Below, in pieces: positions 1 through 6,447 of a stretch of DNA of 11,287 bases; within the stretch, counting starts at the first letter, position 1, and each line of letters starts with the position of its first letter. This DNA comes from an uncultured Verrucomicrobiota bacterium (GTDB lineage Bacteria; Verrucomicrobiota; Verrucomicrobiia; Chthoniobacterales; SZAS-18): positions 1 to 11,287 of the forward strand of contig CALMOL010000417.1 of NCBI GenBank assembly GCA_937871685.1, given 5' to 3'. A program made the translations under genes and the position numbers. The notes below the pieces were generated by a model, which did no database searches, was not told the DNA's origin, and worked only from the letters and a program-made list of their open reading frames with translations.

Positions 1-1734
1 GCTTTCCGCGGGAGTCGCGCTGGCGGCCGCATACGGCGGCTCATCCGCGGGCGGCGCCGAGGCGGCCAGGACGCCGGCGCGCTCCAGCGGCTGGGCGAAG
101 AGGAAGCAGAGCGAGGCCGGGTAGTAGTCCGTGGCGGAGCGAAGCGCCTCGGTGGCCTTCTCGGGGCGCTTGCGCACCACCGTCTCGAAGGCGGCCTGGG
201 CGTAGTAGCGCGCGGGCGTCTTGCCGTTGAGCGGAAACTTCTTCAGGCGCCCCTCGGCCACCGGCGCCTTGCCGTCGAGCAGGTAGGTCAGGAAGATCTT
301 GTAGTCGAGCATCTCGCGCTCGAGGGGCTGGCGCTCGACCGGCGTGTCCGGGAGCATGGACTCGTATTCGCCGCGGGCCTTGGGATAGGCGCGGGCGGCG
401 AAGTCGATCTCGGCGAGGTTGAAGCGGGCCGGCCAATTGCCGGGATCGGCGGCCAACGCGGCCCGAAAATGTCGCTCGGCAGCAGGATAATCGTTGCGGT
501 AGAACTCCATCGCGCCGCGCAAGTTATGGACCTCGGCGGGCGAGTTGGAGAGCGCCATCGCCTCCTCCAGCAGGCGGGAAGCGGCGGTGAAGTCGCGGCG
601 GCGGAGTTGCTCCTGCGCGGCGGCGAGCTTGGCGGCGTAGGCGGCCTTGCGGTCCTCGGCCGGGTCATTGGCGATGCGGCGGTAGCTAGGAGCGGACGCA
701 CTGGCGTCCCATGGGTCATATACGTCGTATAGGTCCCATGGGATGGATGCTCCCGAAGCCCGGGACGTTTTCCCGGAAGATGCCGCTGGAACCGGCATCG
801 GTGGCTCGCTGGAGGGCGCCTCGCCGCCGGCCTTGGGGAGGTCCACGTCGATGGACGGCGGCAGCACGGGCACGGGCAGCGCGCCGGCCGGCGGGCCGCG
901 GAAGGTGCGCGAGCCGGGCTTGCGCGGATCGCCGGCGATGGCCGCGGCGGCCGGCGTGGGCATCGGGATCCAGCCGGCGCGCGCAAGGGCGTCCGTGAAG
1001 ATGGCGTTGACCTCTGGCTTGGCCGCGGCGGTGGCGAGGCCGAGGAACTTGAGCCCGGCGCCCTTGTCCTTCTTTGCGTAGGCGAGCGCGGATTGGGAAT
1101 ACAAATAGGCCGGCGAGTCCACGCGGCGCAGGCGCTTGAAGCGCGACGTGGCGGCGGCCTCGTCGCCCATTTGCAGGCAGGCCACGACGATCTTGTATTG
1201 CGCCAGTTCCCACTCGCCCTCCTGCTTGAAGCGGTCGGTCTGGATCGAAAGGTTCTCGAAGGCACGGCGCGCGCCCGGCCAGTCTTTCTTGCGGCTCCAC
1301 ACCTCGGCCGCGTTGAACTTGGCGGCCCAGAGGTTGGGGTCGAGATTTACGGCGCGACGGAAGGTCTTCTCGGCCTCGTCGAAGCGCTCCATGCGCAGGA
1401 GCACCGCGCCGCGCAGGTTGGTGGCGTCAGCTTGGTTGGACTGCAGCTTCTCGGCTTGGTCGAGCTGCCCCAGCGCCGTGTTGAAATCGCCGTTGCCGTA
1501 GGCGGCGAGCGCCAGCTGCACGAGCGCGGCGGCCGCGTCCTTGGGGGTCGTCGGCTTGGCCGGCACGGGCGTGACCGGCACCGCGCGCCGGATGCCGGGG
1601 GCAACGGAAGCCGAAGTCGATGGGCTGGGCGAGGGCCGCGGCGTTTGCGCGGCGAGACTCAGCGGCGCGAGAACAAGCATTCCCCAAGACCAGCGTCGCA
1701 GACGGGGGAACGAAGACCGGGAAAAACGGGGCAT
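1..1734 (-). CDS. Exported tetratricopeptide-repeat protein with two homologous halves (3' end beyond window)
   Basis: The frame is open from an ATG at 1734 to the left edge: 578 codons with no stop, so the C-terminus is missing. Residues 1-29 look like a signal peptide: an Arg-rich start (RLRRWSW) then a hydrophobic run ending LSLAA before Q30. A Pro/Ser-rich stretch follows to about residue 65. Residues 78-256 contain TPR-like helix pairs, for example NLRGAVLLRMERFDEAEKTF near 106-125. Residues 257-350 are a Pro/Ala-rich linker, and residues 377-555 repeat the first half, with NLRGAMEFYRNDYPAAERHF near 404-423. TPR proteins mediate protein-protein contacts, and here the location is probably periplasmic. 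The partner is unknown. The gene lies 91 bp downstream of miaB on the same strand, so it could be co-transcribed. There is no clear Shine-Dalgarno. ATG 1680 is an alternative start but would remove the basic n-region of the signal peptide. The reading frame is secure; the function is not known. Confidence 0.82.
   Translation of the reverse strand, partial: MPRFSRSSFPRLRRWSWGMLVLAPLSLAAQTPRPSPSPSTSASVAPGIRRAVPVTPVPAKPTTPKDAAAALVQLALAAYGNGDFNTALGQLDQAEKLQSNQADATNLRGAVLLRMERFDEAEKTFRRAVNLDPNLWAAKFNAAEVWSRKKDWPGARRAFENLSIQTDRFKQEGEWELAQYKIVVACLQMGDEAAATSRFKRLRRVDSPAYLYSQSALAYAKKDKGAGLKFLGLATAAAKPEVNAIFTDALARAGWIPMPTPAAAAIAGDPRKPGSRTFRGPPAGALPVPVLPPSIDVDLPKAGGEAPSSEPPMPVPAASSGKTSRASGASIPWDLYDVYDPWDASASAPSYRRIANDPAEDRKAAYAAKLAAAQEQLRRRDFTAASRLLEEAMALSNSPAEVHNLRGAMEFYRNDYPAAERHFRAALAADPGNWPARFNLAEIDFAARAYPKARGEYESMLPDTPVERQPLEREMLDYKIFLTYLLDGKAPVAEGRLKKFPLNGKTPARYYAQAAFETVVRKRPEKATEALRSATDYYPASLCFLFAQPLERAGVLAASAPPADEPPYAAASATPAES
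706..741 (-). repeat. Four tandem 9-bp units inside the TPR gene
   Basis: On the plus strand the units are GTCCCATGG (706-714), GTCATATAC (715-723), GTCGTATAG (724-732) and GTCCCATGG (733-741). The consensus is GTC, two variable bases, AT, two variable bases. Nine bases are three codons, so the array stays in frame and encodes PWD-LYD-VYD-PWD, residues 332-343, in the linker between the two TPR halves. Because the unit is close to palindromic, the array also forms an imperfect inverted repeat. Similar nonamer arrays are, from memory, found between genes in verrucomicrobial genomes; that match is recall, not a search result. Confidence 0.75.
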
Positions 1735-1825
1735 CACCAGAGAAAGCAGCCGCGAAAGGAATCAGAAGCGCCGGGATGTCGAGCCAGCGACCCGGCGGTG
1801 ACAAATGGAAACGTCCGCGTGGCGC

Positions 1826-3247
1826 TCAAGCGACGAGCCCCTCGGCGGGCAAGGGCGATGGGTCGCTCGACTCCTCCGCTGGTGCGTCCGCCTCCGCGTA
1901 GAGCGTGAAGCCGGAGGAATGGCGGACGTGGACCTCGAAGATCTCGCCGACGTGGCGCGGCCGGCCTTCGAAGACCACGATCTTGTTCGTGCGCGTGCGA
2001 CCGGACAGGCGGTTGGGATTCGTCTTGCTCGGCCCCTCGCACAGGATCTCAGCGCGGCGGCCGACCCAGGCGTCGCCGTGTTTCACGGCGAGTGCGTTGA
2101 CGACGGCGAGGAGATCCTGGTTGCGTGCTTCCTTCACCTCCTCGGTCAATTGGTCCGGCAAATCCGCCGCCGGCGTGAGCGAGCGCGGCGAGTAGCGGAA
2201 CACGAAGGCGTTCTGAAAATCCGCCGCCCCGGTAGCCTCGCGCGTGAGCTGGTAATCTTCCTCCGTCTCGCCGGGAAAGCCGACGATGATATCCGTGGTG
2301 AACGCAATGCCTGGCCGCGCCGCGCGGAGCTGCGCGAGCAGGCCGAGGAACTTGTCGCGCGTGTAGCCGCGGTGCATCGCGCGCAGGATGCGGTCCGAAC
2401 CGCTCTGCATCGGGAAATGGACGTGCTCGCAGAGCTTGGGCAGCCGCGCGAAGGCGTCCACGAGATCGGCGCGGAAGCCGATGGGATGCGGTGAGGTGAA
2501 GCGGATGCGCTCGATGCCATCCACCGCCTGCACCGCTTCCAAGAGCTGCACGAAGGGGCTTTTGCCGTCGCGCTTCGGAAACTCGTGCCGGCCGTAAAGG
2601 TTCACGATCTGCCCGAGCAGCGTGACCTCCTTCACGCCGCGCTCGGCGAGCCCGCGCACCTCCCCCACGATCTGCTCGATGGGCCGCGCCCGCTCCGCTC
2701 CCCGCGTGCGCGGGACGATGCAGTAGGTGCAGTGCATGTTGCAGCCCTGCATGATCGACACGAAGGCCGTCGCCTGCCGCGGCGCGAGGGTGTGCTGGTG
2801 GATGGCGTTTTGCGATCCCTCCTCCTCGCCGGTGTCCACGAGGCCGAGGCGCAGGTCATCGTGCCGCAGGCCCTCCAAAGCGCGGGCGCGCTTGCGGGCC
2901 ACGGCGGCGTCCACGTGATCGGCCACACGGTGAAACTTCTGCGTGCCGACGACGAGGTCGGCGTGCGGGGCGTCGCGCAGGAGGTCTGCGCCGCGCGCCT
3001 GCGCCATGCAGCCGAGGAATCCATACACGACCTCCGGCCGGTGGCGGTTGCGCGCGGCCACGAGGCCCATCTTGCCGAGCGCCTTTTGCTCGGCGAGGTC
3101 GCGCACCGAGCAAGTGTTGACCAGCACCACGTCGGCGACCTGCGCGTCCGGGGTCATCTCGTAGCCACGCGCTAGCAGATCGCGCGTGACCTGCTCCGAG
3201 TCACGCTCGTTCATCTGGCAGCCGTAGGTCTTCAAATACACTTTCAT
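1826..3247 (-). CDS. miaB: tRNA-2-methylthio-N6-dimethylallyladenosine synthase MiaB
   Basis: A 473-residue radical-SAM methylthiotransferase. It adds a methylthio group to C2 of N6-isopentenyladenosine at position 37 of tRNAs that read UNN codons, in the cytoplasm. The N-terminal UPF0004 domain starts MKVYLKTYGCQMN and has the three cluster cysteines C10, C46 and C80. The radical-SAM motif CxxxCxxC is C169, C173 and C176 in GCNMHCTYCIVPR. A C-terminal TRAM region spans about 390-450, and the tail after 455 is acidic and Pro-rich. The motif LLGQIVNLYG (211-220) differs from the usual LLGQNVNxYG by one residue. The ATG at 3247 is chosen because MKVYLKTYGCQMN is the canonical N-terminus. The frame extends upstream to 3367, but that would overlap the divergent dehydrogenase gene and adds a non-conserved leader. 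The combination of YGCQMN, the HFPMQSGSDRIL motif and the length favours MiaB over RimO or MtaB. Confidence 0.95.
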   Translation of the reverse strand: MKVYLKTYGCQMNERDSEQVTRDLLARGYEMTPDAQVADVVLVNTCSVRDLAEQKALGKMGLVAARNRHRPEVVYGFLGCMAQARGADLLRDAPHADLVVGTQKFHRVADHVDAAVARKRARALEGLRHDDLRLGLVDTGEEEGSQNAIHQHTLAPRQATAFVSIMQGCNMHCTYCIVPRTRGAERARPIEQIVGEVRGLAERGVKEVTLLGQIVNLYGRHEFPKRDGKSPFVQLLEAVQAVDGIERIRFTSPHPIGFRADLVDAFARLPKLCEHVHFPMQSGSDRILRAMHRGYTRDKFLGLLAQLRAARPGIAFTTDIIVGFPGETEEDYQLTREATGAADFQNAFVFRYSPRSLTPAADLPDQLTEEVKEARNQDLLAVVNALAVKHGDAWVGRRAEILCEGPSKTNPNRLSGRTRTNKIVVFEGRPRHVGEIFEVHVRHSSGFTLYAEADAPAEESSDPSPLPAEGLVA

Positions 3248-3308
3248 GGAACGAAAAAAGGGGGCGGAAATTAATCGCATTTCTCCAAACGGAAAGGACG
3301 CTTGCGGC
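3248..3308. promoter_or_regulatory. Divergent intergenic region between miaB and the aldehyde dehydrogenase gene
   Basis: This 61-bp gap separates the chosen starts of two divergent genes, so promoters for one or both must lie here or in the gene ends. It is visibly more A-rich than its surroundings, with an A6 run near 3253 and AAATTAAT near 3268-3275. I cannot assign a convincing -35/-10 pair for either direction. Confidence 0.35.
3291..3298 (+). promoter_or_regulatory. Ribosome binding site deciding the dehydrogenase start
   Basis: GGAAAGGA lies 10 bases before the ATG at 3309. It is one of the better Shine-Dalgarno sequences in the window. It supports 3309 as the start over the in-frame ATG at 3246, which has no such signal and overlaps the miaB start. 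Confidence 0.6.
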
Positions 3309-4748
3309 ATGGACGCCAACCCCCAGCCTCTCCTCATCGGCGAGCAGCGCCTCGCCACCGACGGCATCGTGAAGGTGCACTCGCCGTGGGACGACTCACT
3401 CGTGGGCGAATGCTGCGTGGCCGGCGAGGAGGAAGTGCGTCACGCGCTCGCGGTGGCCGGCGCGGCCTTCCACCAGACGCGTCGGCAGCCGCCCCACGAG
3501 CGCGCGGCGATGCTGCGGCGCGCGGCCGCCCTGATCCGCGAGCGCCGGGACGACTTGGCGGAACGTGTCGTCGCCGAGGCTGGCAAACCGATCACGCTCG
3601 CCGAGGCGGAAGCCGAGCGTTGCGCGCTGACCTTCGAGTTCGCTGCCGCGGAATGCCTGACCTGGGGCGCGGGCGAAAGCATTCCGCTCGCCGCCAGCGC
3701 GGCCGGTGCGGGGCACGAGGGATTCTCGCGGCGCTTTCCGCTCGGCGTGATCCTTGCCATCACTCCTTTTAATTTCCCGCTCAACCTCGTCGCCCACAAG
3801 CTCGCCCCCGCCCTCGCCATGGGCAACGCGGTGCTCCTCAAGCCCTCGCCGCGCACGCCGTTCTCGGCGCATCGGCTCACCGAGCTGCTGCTGGAGGCGG
3901 GCATGATCCCCGGCCAGGTGTGCTGCGCGCTCTTCGATCCCGGCTTAATCGCCAGCCTGCTCGAAGACCCGCGACTGCGGATGGTGTCGTTCACCGGCAG
4001 CGCCGCCGTGGGCTGGAAACTCCGCGCGCAAGCGGCGAAGCAGAAGGTCACCCTCGAGCTCGGCGGCAACGCTCCCGCCGTGATCTGCGCGGACGCCGAC
4101 TGGCGCGCCGCGATCCCCGGCCTCGCCGCGGGCGCCTTCGGCTACGCGGGCCAGTCGTGCATCTCCGTGCAGCGCCTGCTCGTCGAGAAGCCGATTTACG
4201 AGGAATTCAAGGCCGCCTGGCTCGCCCACATCCGCGAGAACGTCCGCCACGGCGACCCGCACGACCGGGGCGTGCTCGTCGGCCCGCTGATCGACCGCAC
4301 TTCCCGCGACCGCGTGCTGGCGTGGGTGGACGAGGCGTTGAAGGCCGGCGCGAAGCTTCTCACCGACCTCCGCCCCTCGCTGGCCGACCCGGTGCTGCCG
4401 CCGATCGTCGTCGAGGGCGTGCCCACGCACGTGAAGCTCGGCTGCGAGGAAGTCTTCGGCCCGGTCGTGACGCTGGAAGCGTTCGATGACTTCGACGACG
4501 CCCTCTTCCGCGTGAACGCGTCGCCCTTCGGCCTCCAGGCCGGCGTTTACACGAACGACGCGCGCCGCGCTTGGCGCGCGTTCCACGAGATCGAGGCCGG
4601 TGCAGTGCTCATCAATCAGGGACCCACCTTCCGCACCGAAAACATGCCCTACGGCGGCGTGAAGGACTCGGGCTTCGGCCGCGAGGGCCTGCGCCGCGCG
4701 ATGGAAGACATGACCGAGGAGCGCCTGCTCGTTTGGAAGACCGAGTGA
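3309..4748 (+). CDS. NAD(P)-dependent aldehyde dehydrogenase, lactaldehyde/phosphonoacetaldehyde-like family
   Basis: A 479-residue aldehyde dehydrogenase (ALDH superfamily) that oxidises an aldehyde to a carboxylic acid in the cytoplasm. The key residues are visible: N155 in TPFNFPLN, the cofactor-loop motif GNAVLLKPSPRTPFSA (172-187), FTGSAAVG (228-235), the general base E250 in LELGG, the nucleophile C284 in AGQSCISVQR, and E381 in EEVFGPV. The GQSCISVQR context and the C-terminal PTFRTENMPYGGVKDSGFGREG are typical of the subgroup that includes lactaldehyde-like and phosphonoacetaldehyde dehydrogenases (family 21-like). The substrate cannot be read from the sequence. It stands alone: divergent from miaB and convergent with the VanZ gene, with no pathway partner nearby. 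The start is set by the GGAAAGGA signal. The catalytic set is complete, so the enzyme should be active. Confidence 0.92.
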   Translation: MDANPQPLLIGEQRLATDGIVKVHSPWDDSLVGECCVAGEEEVRHALAVAGAAFHQTRRQPPHERAAMLRRAAALIRERRDDLAERVVAEAGKPITLAEAEAERCALTFEFAAAECLTWGAGESIPLAASAAGAGHEGFSRRFPLGVILAITPFNFPLNLVAHKLAPALAMGNAVLLKPSPRTPFSAHRLTELLLEAGMIPGQVCCALFDPGLIASLLEDPRLRMVSFTGSAAVGWKLRAQAAKQKVTLELGGNAPAVICADADWRAAIPGLAAGAFGYAGQSCISVQRLLVEKPIYEEFKAAWLAHIRENVRHGDPHDRGVLVGPLIDRTSRDRVLAWVDEALKAGAKLLTDLRPSLADPVLPPIVVEGVPTHVKLGCEEVFGPVVTLEAFDDFDDALFRVNASPFGLQAGVYTNDARRAWRAFHEIEAGAVLINQGPTFRTENMPYGGVKDSGFGREGLRRAMEDMTEERLLVWKTE

Positions 4749-4751
4749 AGG

Positions 4752-4786
4752 AAGCTTCAAGCTTCAAGCTCCAAGCATCAAGCTTC
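4752..4786 (+). repeat. Five tandem 7-bp units, left cluster
   Basis: Five units of AAGC(T/A)(T/C)C run without a gap just after the dehydrogenase stop: AAGCTTC, AAGCTTC, AAGCTCC, AAGCATC, AAGCTTC. The cluster lies between the stops of two convergent genes. TTCAAGCTCCAAGC (4763-4776) is the exact reverse complement of 4882-4895 in the right cluster, so the two clusters face each other. No terminator U-tract is associated. Confidence 0.8.
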
Positions 4787-4818
4787 AAGGAAACGCCGAA
4801 AGGAAGAAGACGGAAGGG

Positions 4819-5376
4819 TCAAAGGGCGGCGCTTGCCTCGTTTCCGAACTTCCCTTCTTCGGACCTTTCTTGAGGCTTGAAGCTTGGAGCTTGAACCTTT
4901 CCCCCGCCACGGTGCCACAGCCACAGCACCGTCAGGCCGATGAGCGCGCCAGCCGTGTCCCAGCACACGTCGCCCACCGAGGCCGTGCGCGAGGGCACGA
5001 AGGACTGGTGAAATTCATCCAGGCTCGCCCAAGCAACGGCAAATCCCAACGGCGCGAGGGCGTCTGGCCACCAGCGCCATGCTGTGCGCCGCCACAGCAC
5101 CGGCCGCGCGTGCCAGCCGCGCCAGGCGAGCACCGCGAAGAGCGCGTATTCGCCCATGTGGGCGTTCTTGCGGATGAAGACGATGATCTTGACGATCGTC
5201 TCCGGCGAGAAGCCCAGCGCCGCCAGGATCGGGCCGATGATGCGGGACTGGTGCGACATCGCGCCGAGGTCACTCGATGCCAGCCAGATCACTCCCGCCA
5301 TGAGCAGCAGCGGCGCCCACCAGAGGAAGCGACGCCATGGCGTGGGGCGCGGGGAAGAGGGAGCGTCGGGATTCAA
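4819..5376 (-). CDS. VanZ-family membrane protein with repeat-derived C-terminal tail
   Basis: A 185-residue inner-membrane protein of the VanZ-like family. VanZ itself gives low-level teicoplanin resistance; most family members have no assigned function. Four hydrophobic segments are visible, at about 16-34, 73-87, 107-120 and 139-155. The family hallmarks are NAHMGEYALF (71-80) and SLDEFHQSFVPSRTASVGD (118-136). The start is a TTG at 5376. It overlaps the LysR stop in TTGA, a 4-nt overlap typical of translational coupling, and gives a sensible N-terminus before the first membrane segment. The next ATG (M26) would cut into that segment. Residues 160-169 (KVQAPSFKPQ) are encoded by a 7-bp tandem repeat, and the last ~25 residues look like a non-conserved extension into former intergenic DNA. 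Confidence 0.85.
   Translation of the reverse strand: MNPDAPSSPRPTPWRRFLWWAPLLLMAGVIWLASSDLGAMSHQSRIIGPILAALGFSPETIVKIIVFIRKNAHMGEYALFAVLAWRGWHARPVLWRRTAWRWWPDALAPLGFAVAWASLDEFHQSFVPSRTASVGDVCWDTAGALIGLTVLWLWHRGGGKVQAPSFKPQERSEEGKFGNEASAAL
4871..4898 (-). repeat. Four 7-bp units, right cluster, inside the VanZ gene
   Basis: Four units read TGAGGCT, TGAAGCT, TGGAGCT, TGAACCT on the plus strand. This is the reverse-complement register of the AAGCTTC cluster at 4752-4786. The array lies inside the 3' end of the VanZ reading frame and encodes residues around 160-169. Seven is not a multiple of three, so the array can be read through without a stop and yields a short peptide of S, F, K, Q, A and P residues. 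Confidence 0.75.
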
Positions 5377-6347
5377 ACGGCGCGGAGCTTGGCCGGTCGC
5401 CGCGGCTTGTCCACGGCGGGCCGGGCATCTTTCCCGTCACGCGCCGCGCTTTTCTCCTGGCGCACTCCGGCCTCTCGCAGCGCTTCCGTGAAATGCACGG
5501 CCAACTGTGAAGCGCCCCGCGCCGCGCGCACGGCGATCAACTCGAAGGGCGGCACGCGCCCGAGCAACGGTCGCGAGACAATGCCGTCCAAGCGCGGCAA
5601 TCCCCGAGCAGCCACCTCTGGCACGATCGCGAGACCGGCGCCCGCAGCCACCAGCGCGAGCAAGCCCGACTGGCTGTCGGCAAGCCGGCCAAAGCGCGCC
5701 GAAACACCGAGCTGTTCGCACACGCTGCGCACCCACTCGATGTAACCCTGCGCCGTGGCGGCCCCCATGCCGACGAGCATGGCGCCGTCGAGGCGGGCGG
5801 GCGTCACGCTGCCCGCGGCAAGCGGATGGTCGGACGGCATCACCACGAGCACCGGGCTGCTCAGCACCACGTCGCGCATCATGCCGCGGCGCAGCGGCGC
5901 GTGGCCGGTGGTGAGGATCACGTCCAGTTCGCCCGCCGCCAGCGCGTCCACGAGGCGGTCGCGCAGCATCTCGCGCAAGTTCACCTCCACGCGGGGAAAG
6001 CGACCGTGGAAGGCCGCGATGGCGTCCGGCATCAGCGTGACCGCCAGCGCGCCGACGGAGCCGACATTCAGCTCGCCCTCCGAGGGCTGGGCCGCCGCGC
6101 GCGCCGCGGCCACGGCGCGGTCCGCTTCCTCCAGCACCCGCTTCGCGCGCGGCAGGAAGGCGCGTCCCGCGTCCGTGAGGCGCACCCCGCCGCGGTCGCG
6201 GTCGAGCAAGGCCGCGCCGATCTCCTCTTCCAGATCACGCACCTGCCGGGAAAGGGGCGGCTGCGCGACGTGCAGCCGTTCCGCGGCGCGGCGGAACGAA
6301 CGGGCCTCAGCCACGGCCGTGAAGTAGCGAAGATGGCGCAATTCCAC
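5373..6347 (-). CDS. LysR-type transcriptional regulator
   Basis: A 324-residue cytoplasmic DNA-binding regulator. The N-terminal winged helix-turn-helix (about 1-60) begins MELRHLRYFTAVAEARSF and carries the classic AAERLHVAQPPLSRQVRDLE (21-40). A linker helix and a periplasmic-binding-protein-like effector domain (about 88-295) follow, and the tail is basic and Pro-rich (~300-324). LysR regulators typically bind a T-N11-A site between themselves and a divergent target and respond to a small molecule. The GTG at 6347 is chosen because MELRHLRYF is the family's usual N-terminus. The frame extends to a TTG at 6380, but that would include the candidate operator. The divergent neighbour is the efflux pump, the likely target; the VanZ gene is coupled downstream. 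The effector is unknown. Confidence 0.92.
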   Translation of the reverse strand: MELRHLRYFTAVAEARSFRRAAERLHVAQPPLSRQVRDLEEEIGAALLDRDRGGVRLTDAGRAFLPRAKRVLEEADRAVAAARAAAQPSEGELNVGSVGALAVTLMPDAIAAFHGRFPRVEVNLREMLRDRLVDALAAGELDVILTTGHAPLRRGMMRDVVLSSPVLVVMPSDHPLAAGSVTPARLDGAMLVGMGAATAQGYIEWVRSVCEQLGVSARFGRLADSQSGLLALVAAGAGLAIVPEVAARGLPRLDGIVSRPLLGRVPPFELIAVRAARGASQLAVHFTEALREAGVRQEKSAARDGKDARPAVDKPRRPAKLRAV

Positions 6348-6447
6348 CGCGGAGTTTCTCTCGCGGGGTGATACCCGCAAGGTCTCAGCAGGGAACTAAC
6401 AAAGTCATTTTGACGCACGCTGGTGCACGGACGTTTTCGGCGACTCC
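6348..6447. promoter_or_regulatory. Divergent lysR/efflux control region with candidate operator
   Basis: This 100-bp gap separates the LysR gene from the divergent membrane fusion gene. GCGGGGTGATACCCGC at 6363-6378 is an imperfect inverted repeat (GCGGG, six bases, CCCGC; near-symmetric as GCGGG(G)T-GAT-ACCCGC) and is a reasonable operator candidate. A TTGACG at 6410-6415 could be a -35 for the pump gene, but no good -10 follows at 17 bases. Assigning this region to LysR control follows from the usual divergent arrangement, not from a proven site. Confidence 0.5.

Noticed and set aside
288..1300. Overlapping minus-strand frames of 194 and 325 codons in the TPR region
   Set aside because: Their translations are low-complexity Arg/Pro/Ala strings. 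The remaining minus frame is open from 1734 to the edge and gives a signal peptide and TPR motifs.
1735..1825. Promoter or RNA element between miaB and the TPR gene
   Set aside because: On the minus strand a TTGTCA-like hexamer is present, but no -10 follows at normal spacing. Nothing else is recognisable, so co-transcription with miaB is equally likely.
3246..3308. Extension of the aldehyde dehydrogenase to the ATG at 3246
   Set aside because: It would overlap the miaB start codon, adds a non-conserved leader, and lacks the GGAAAGGA site that precedes ATG 3309.
4752..4898. Reading the facing 7-bp clusters as a bidirectional terminator or a CRISPR-like array
   Set aside because: The arms are about 105 bases apart with no T-tract, and the units are contiguous 7-mers without spacers.
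6348..6380. Extension of the LysR gene to the TTG at 6380
   Set aside because: The family N-terminus MELRHLRYF begins at GTG 6347, and the extension would consume the candidate operator.
6410..6438. Promoter for the membrane fusion gene with TTGACG as -35
   Set aside because: The sequence 17 bases downstream (GTTTTC) does not resemble a -10, so it is kept only as a remark on the intergenic region.
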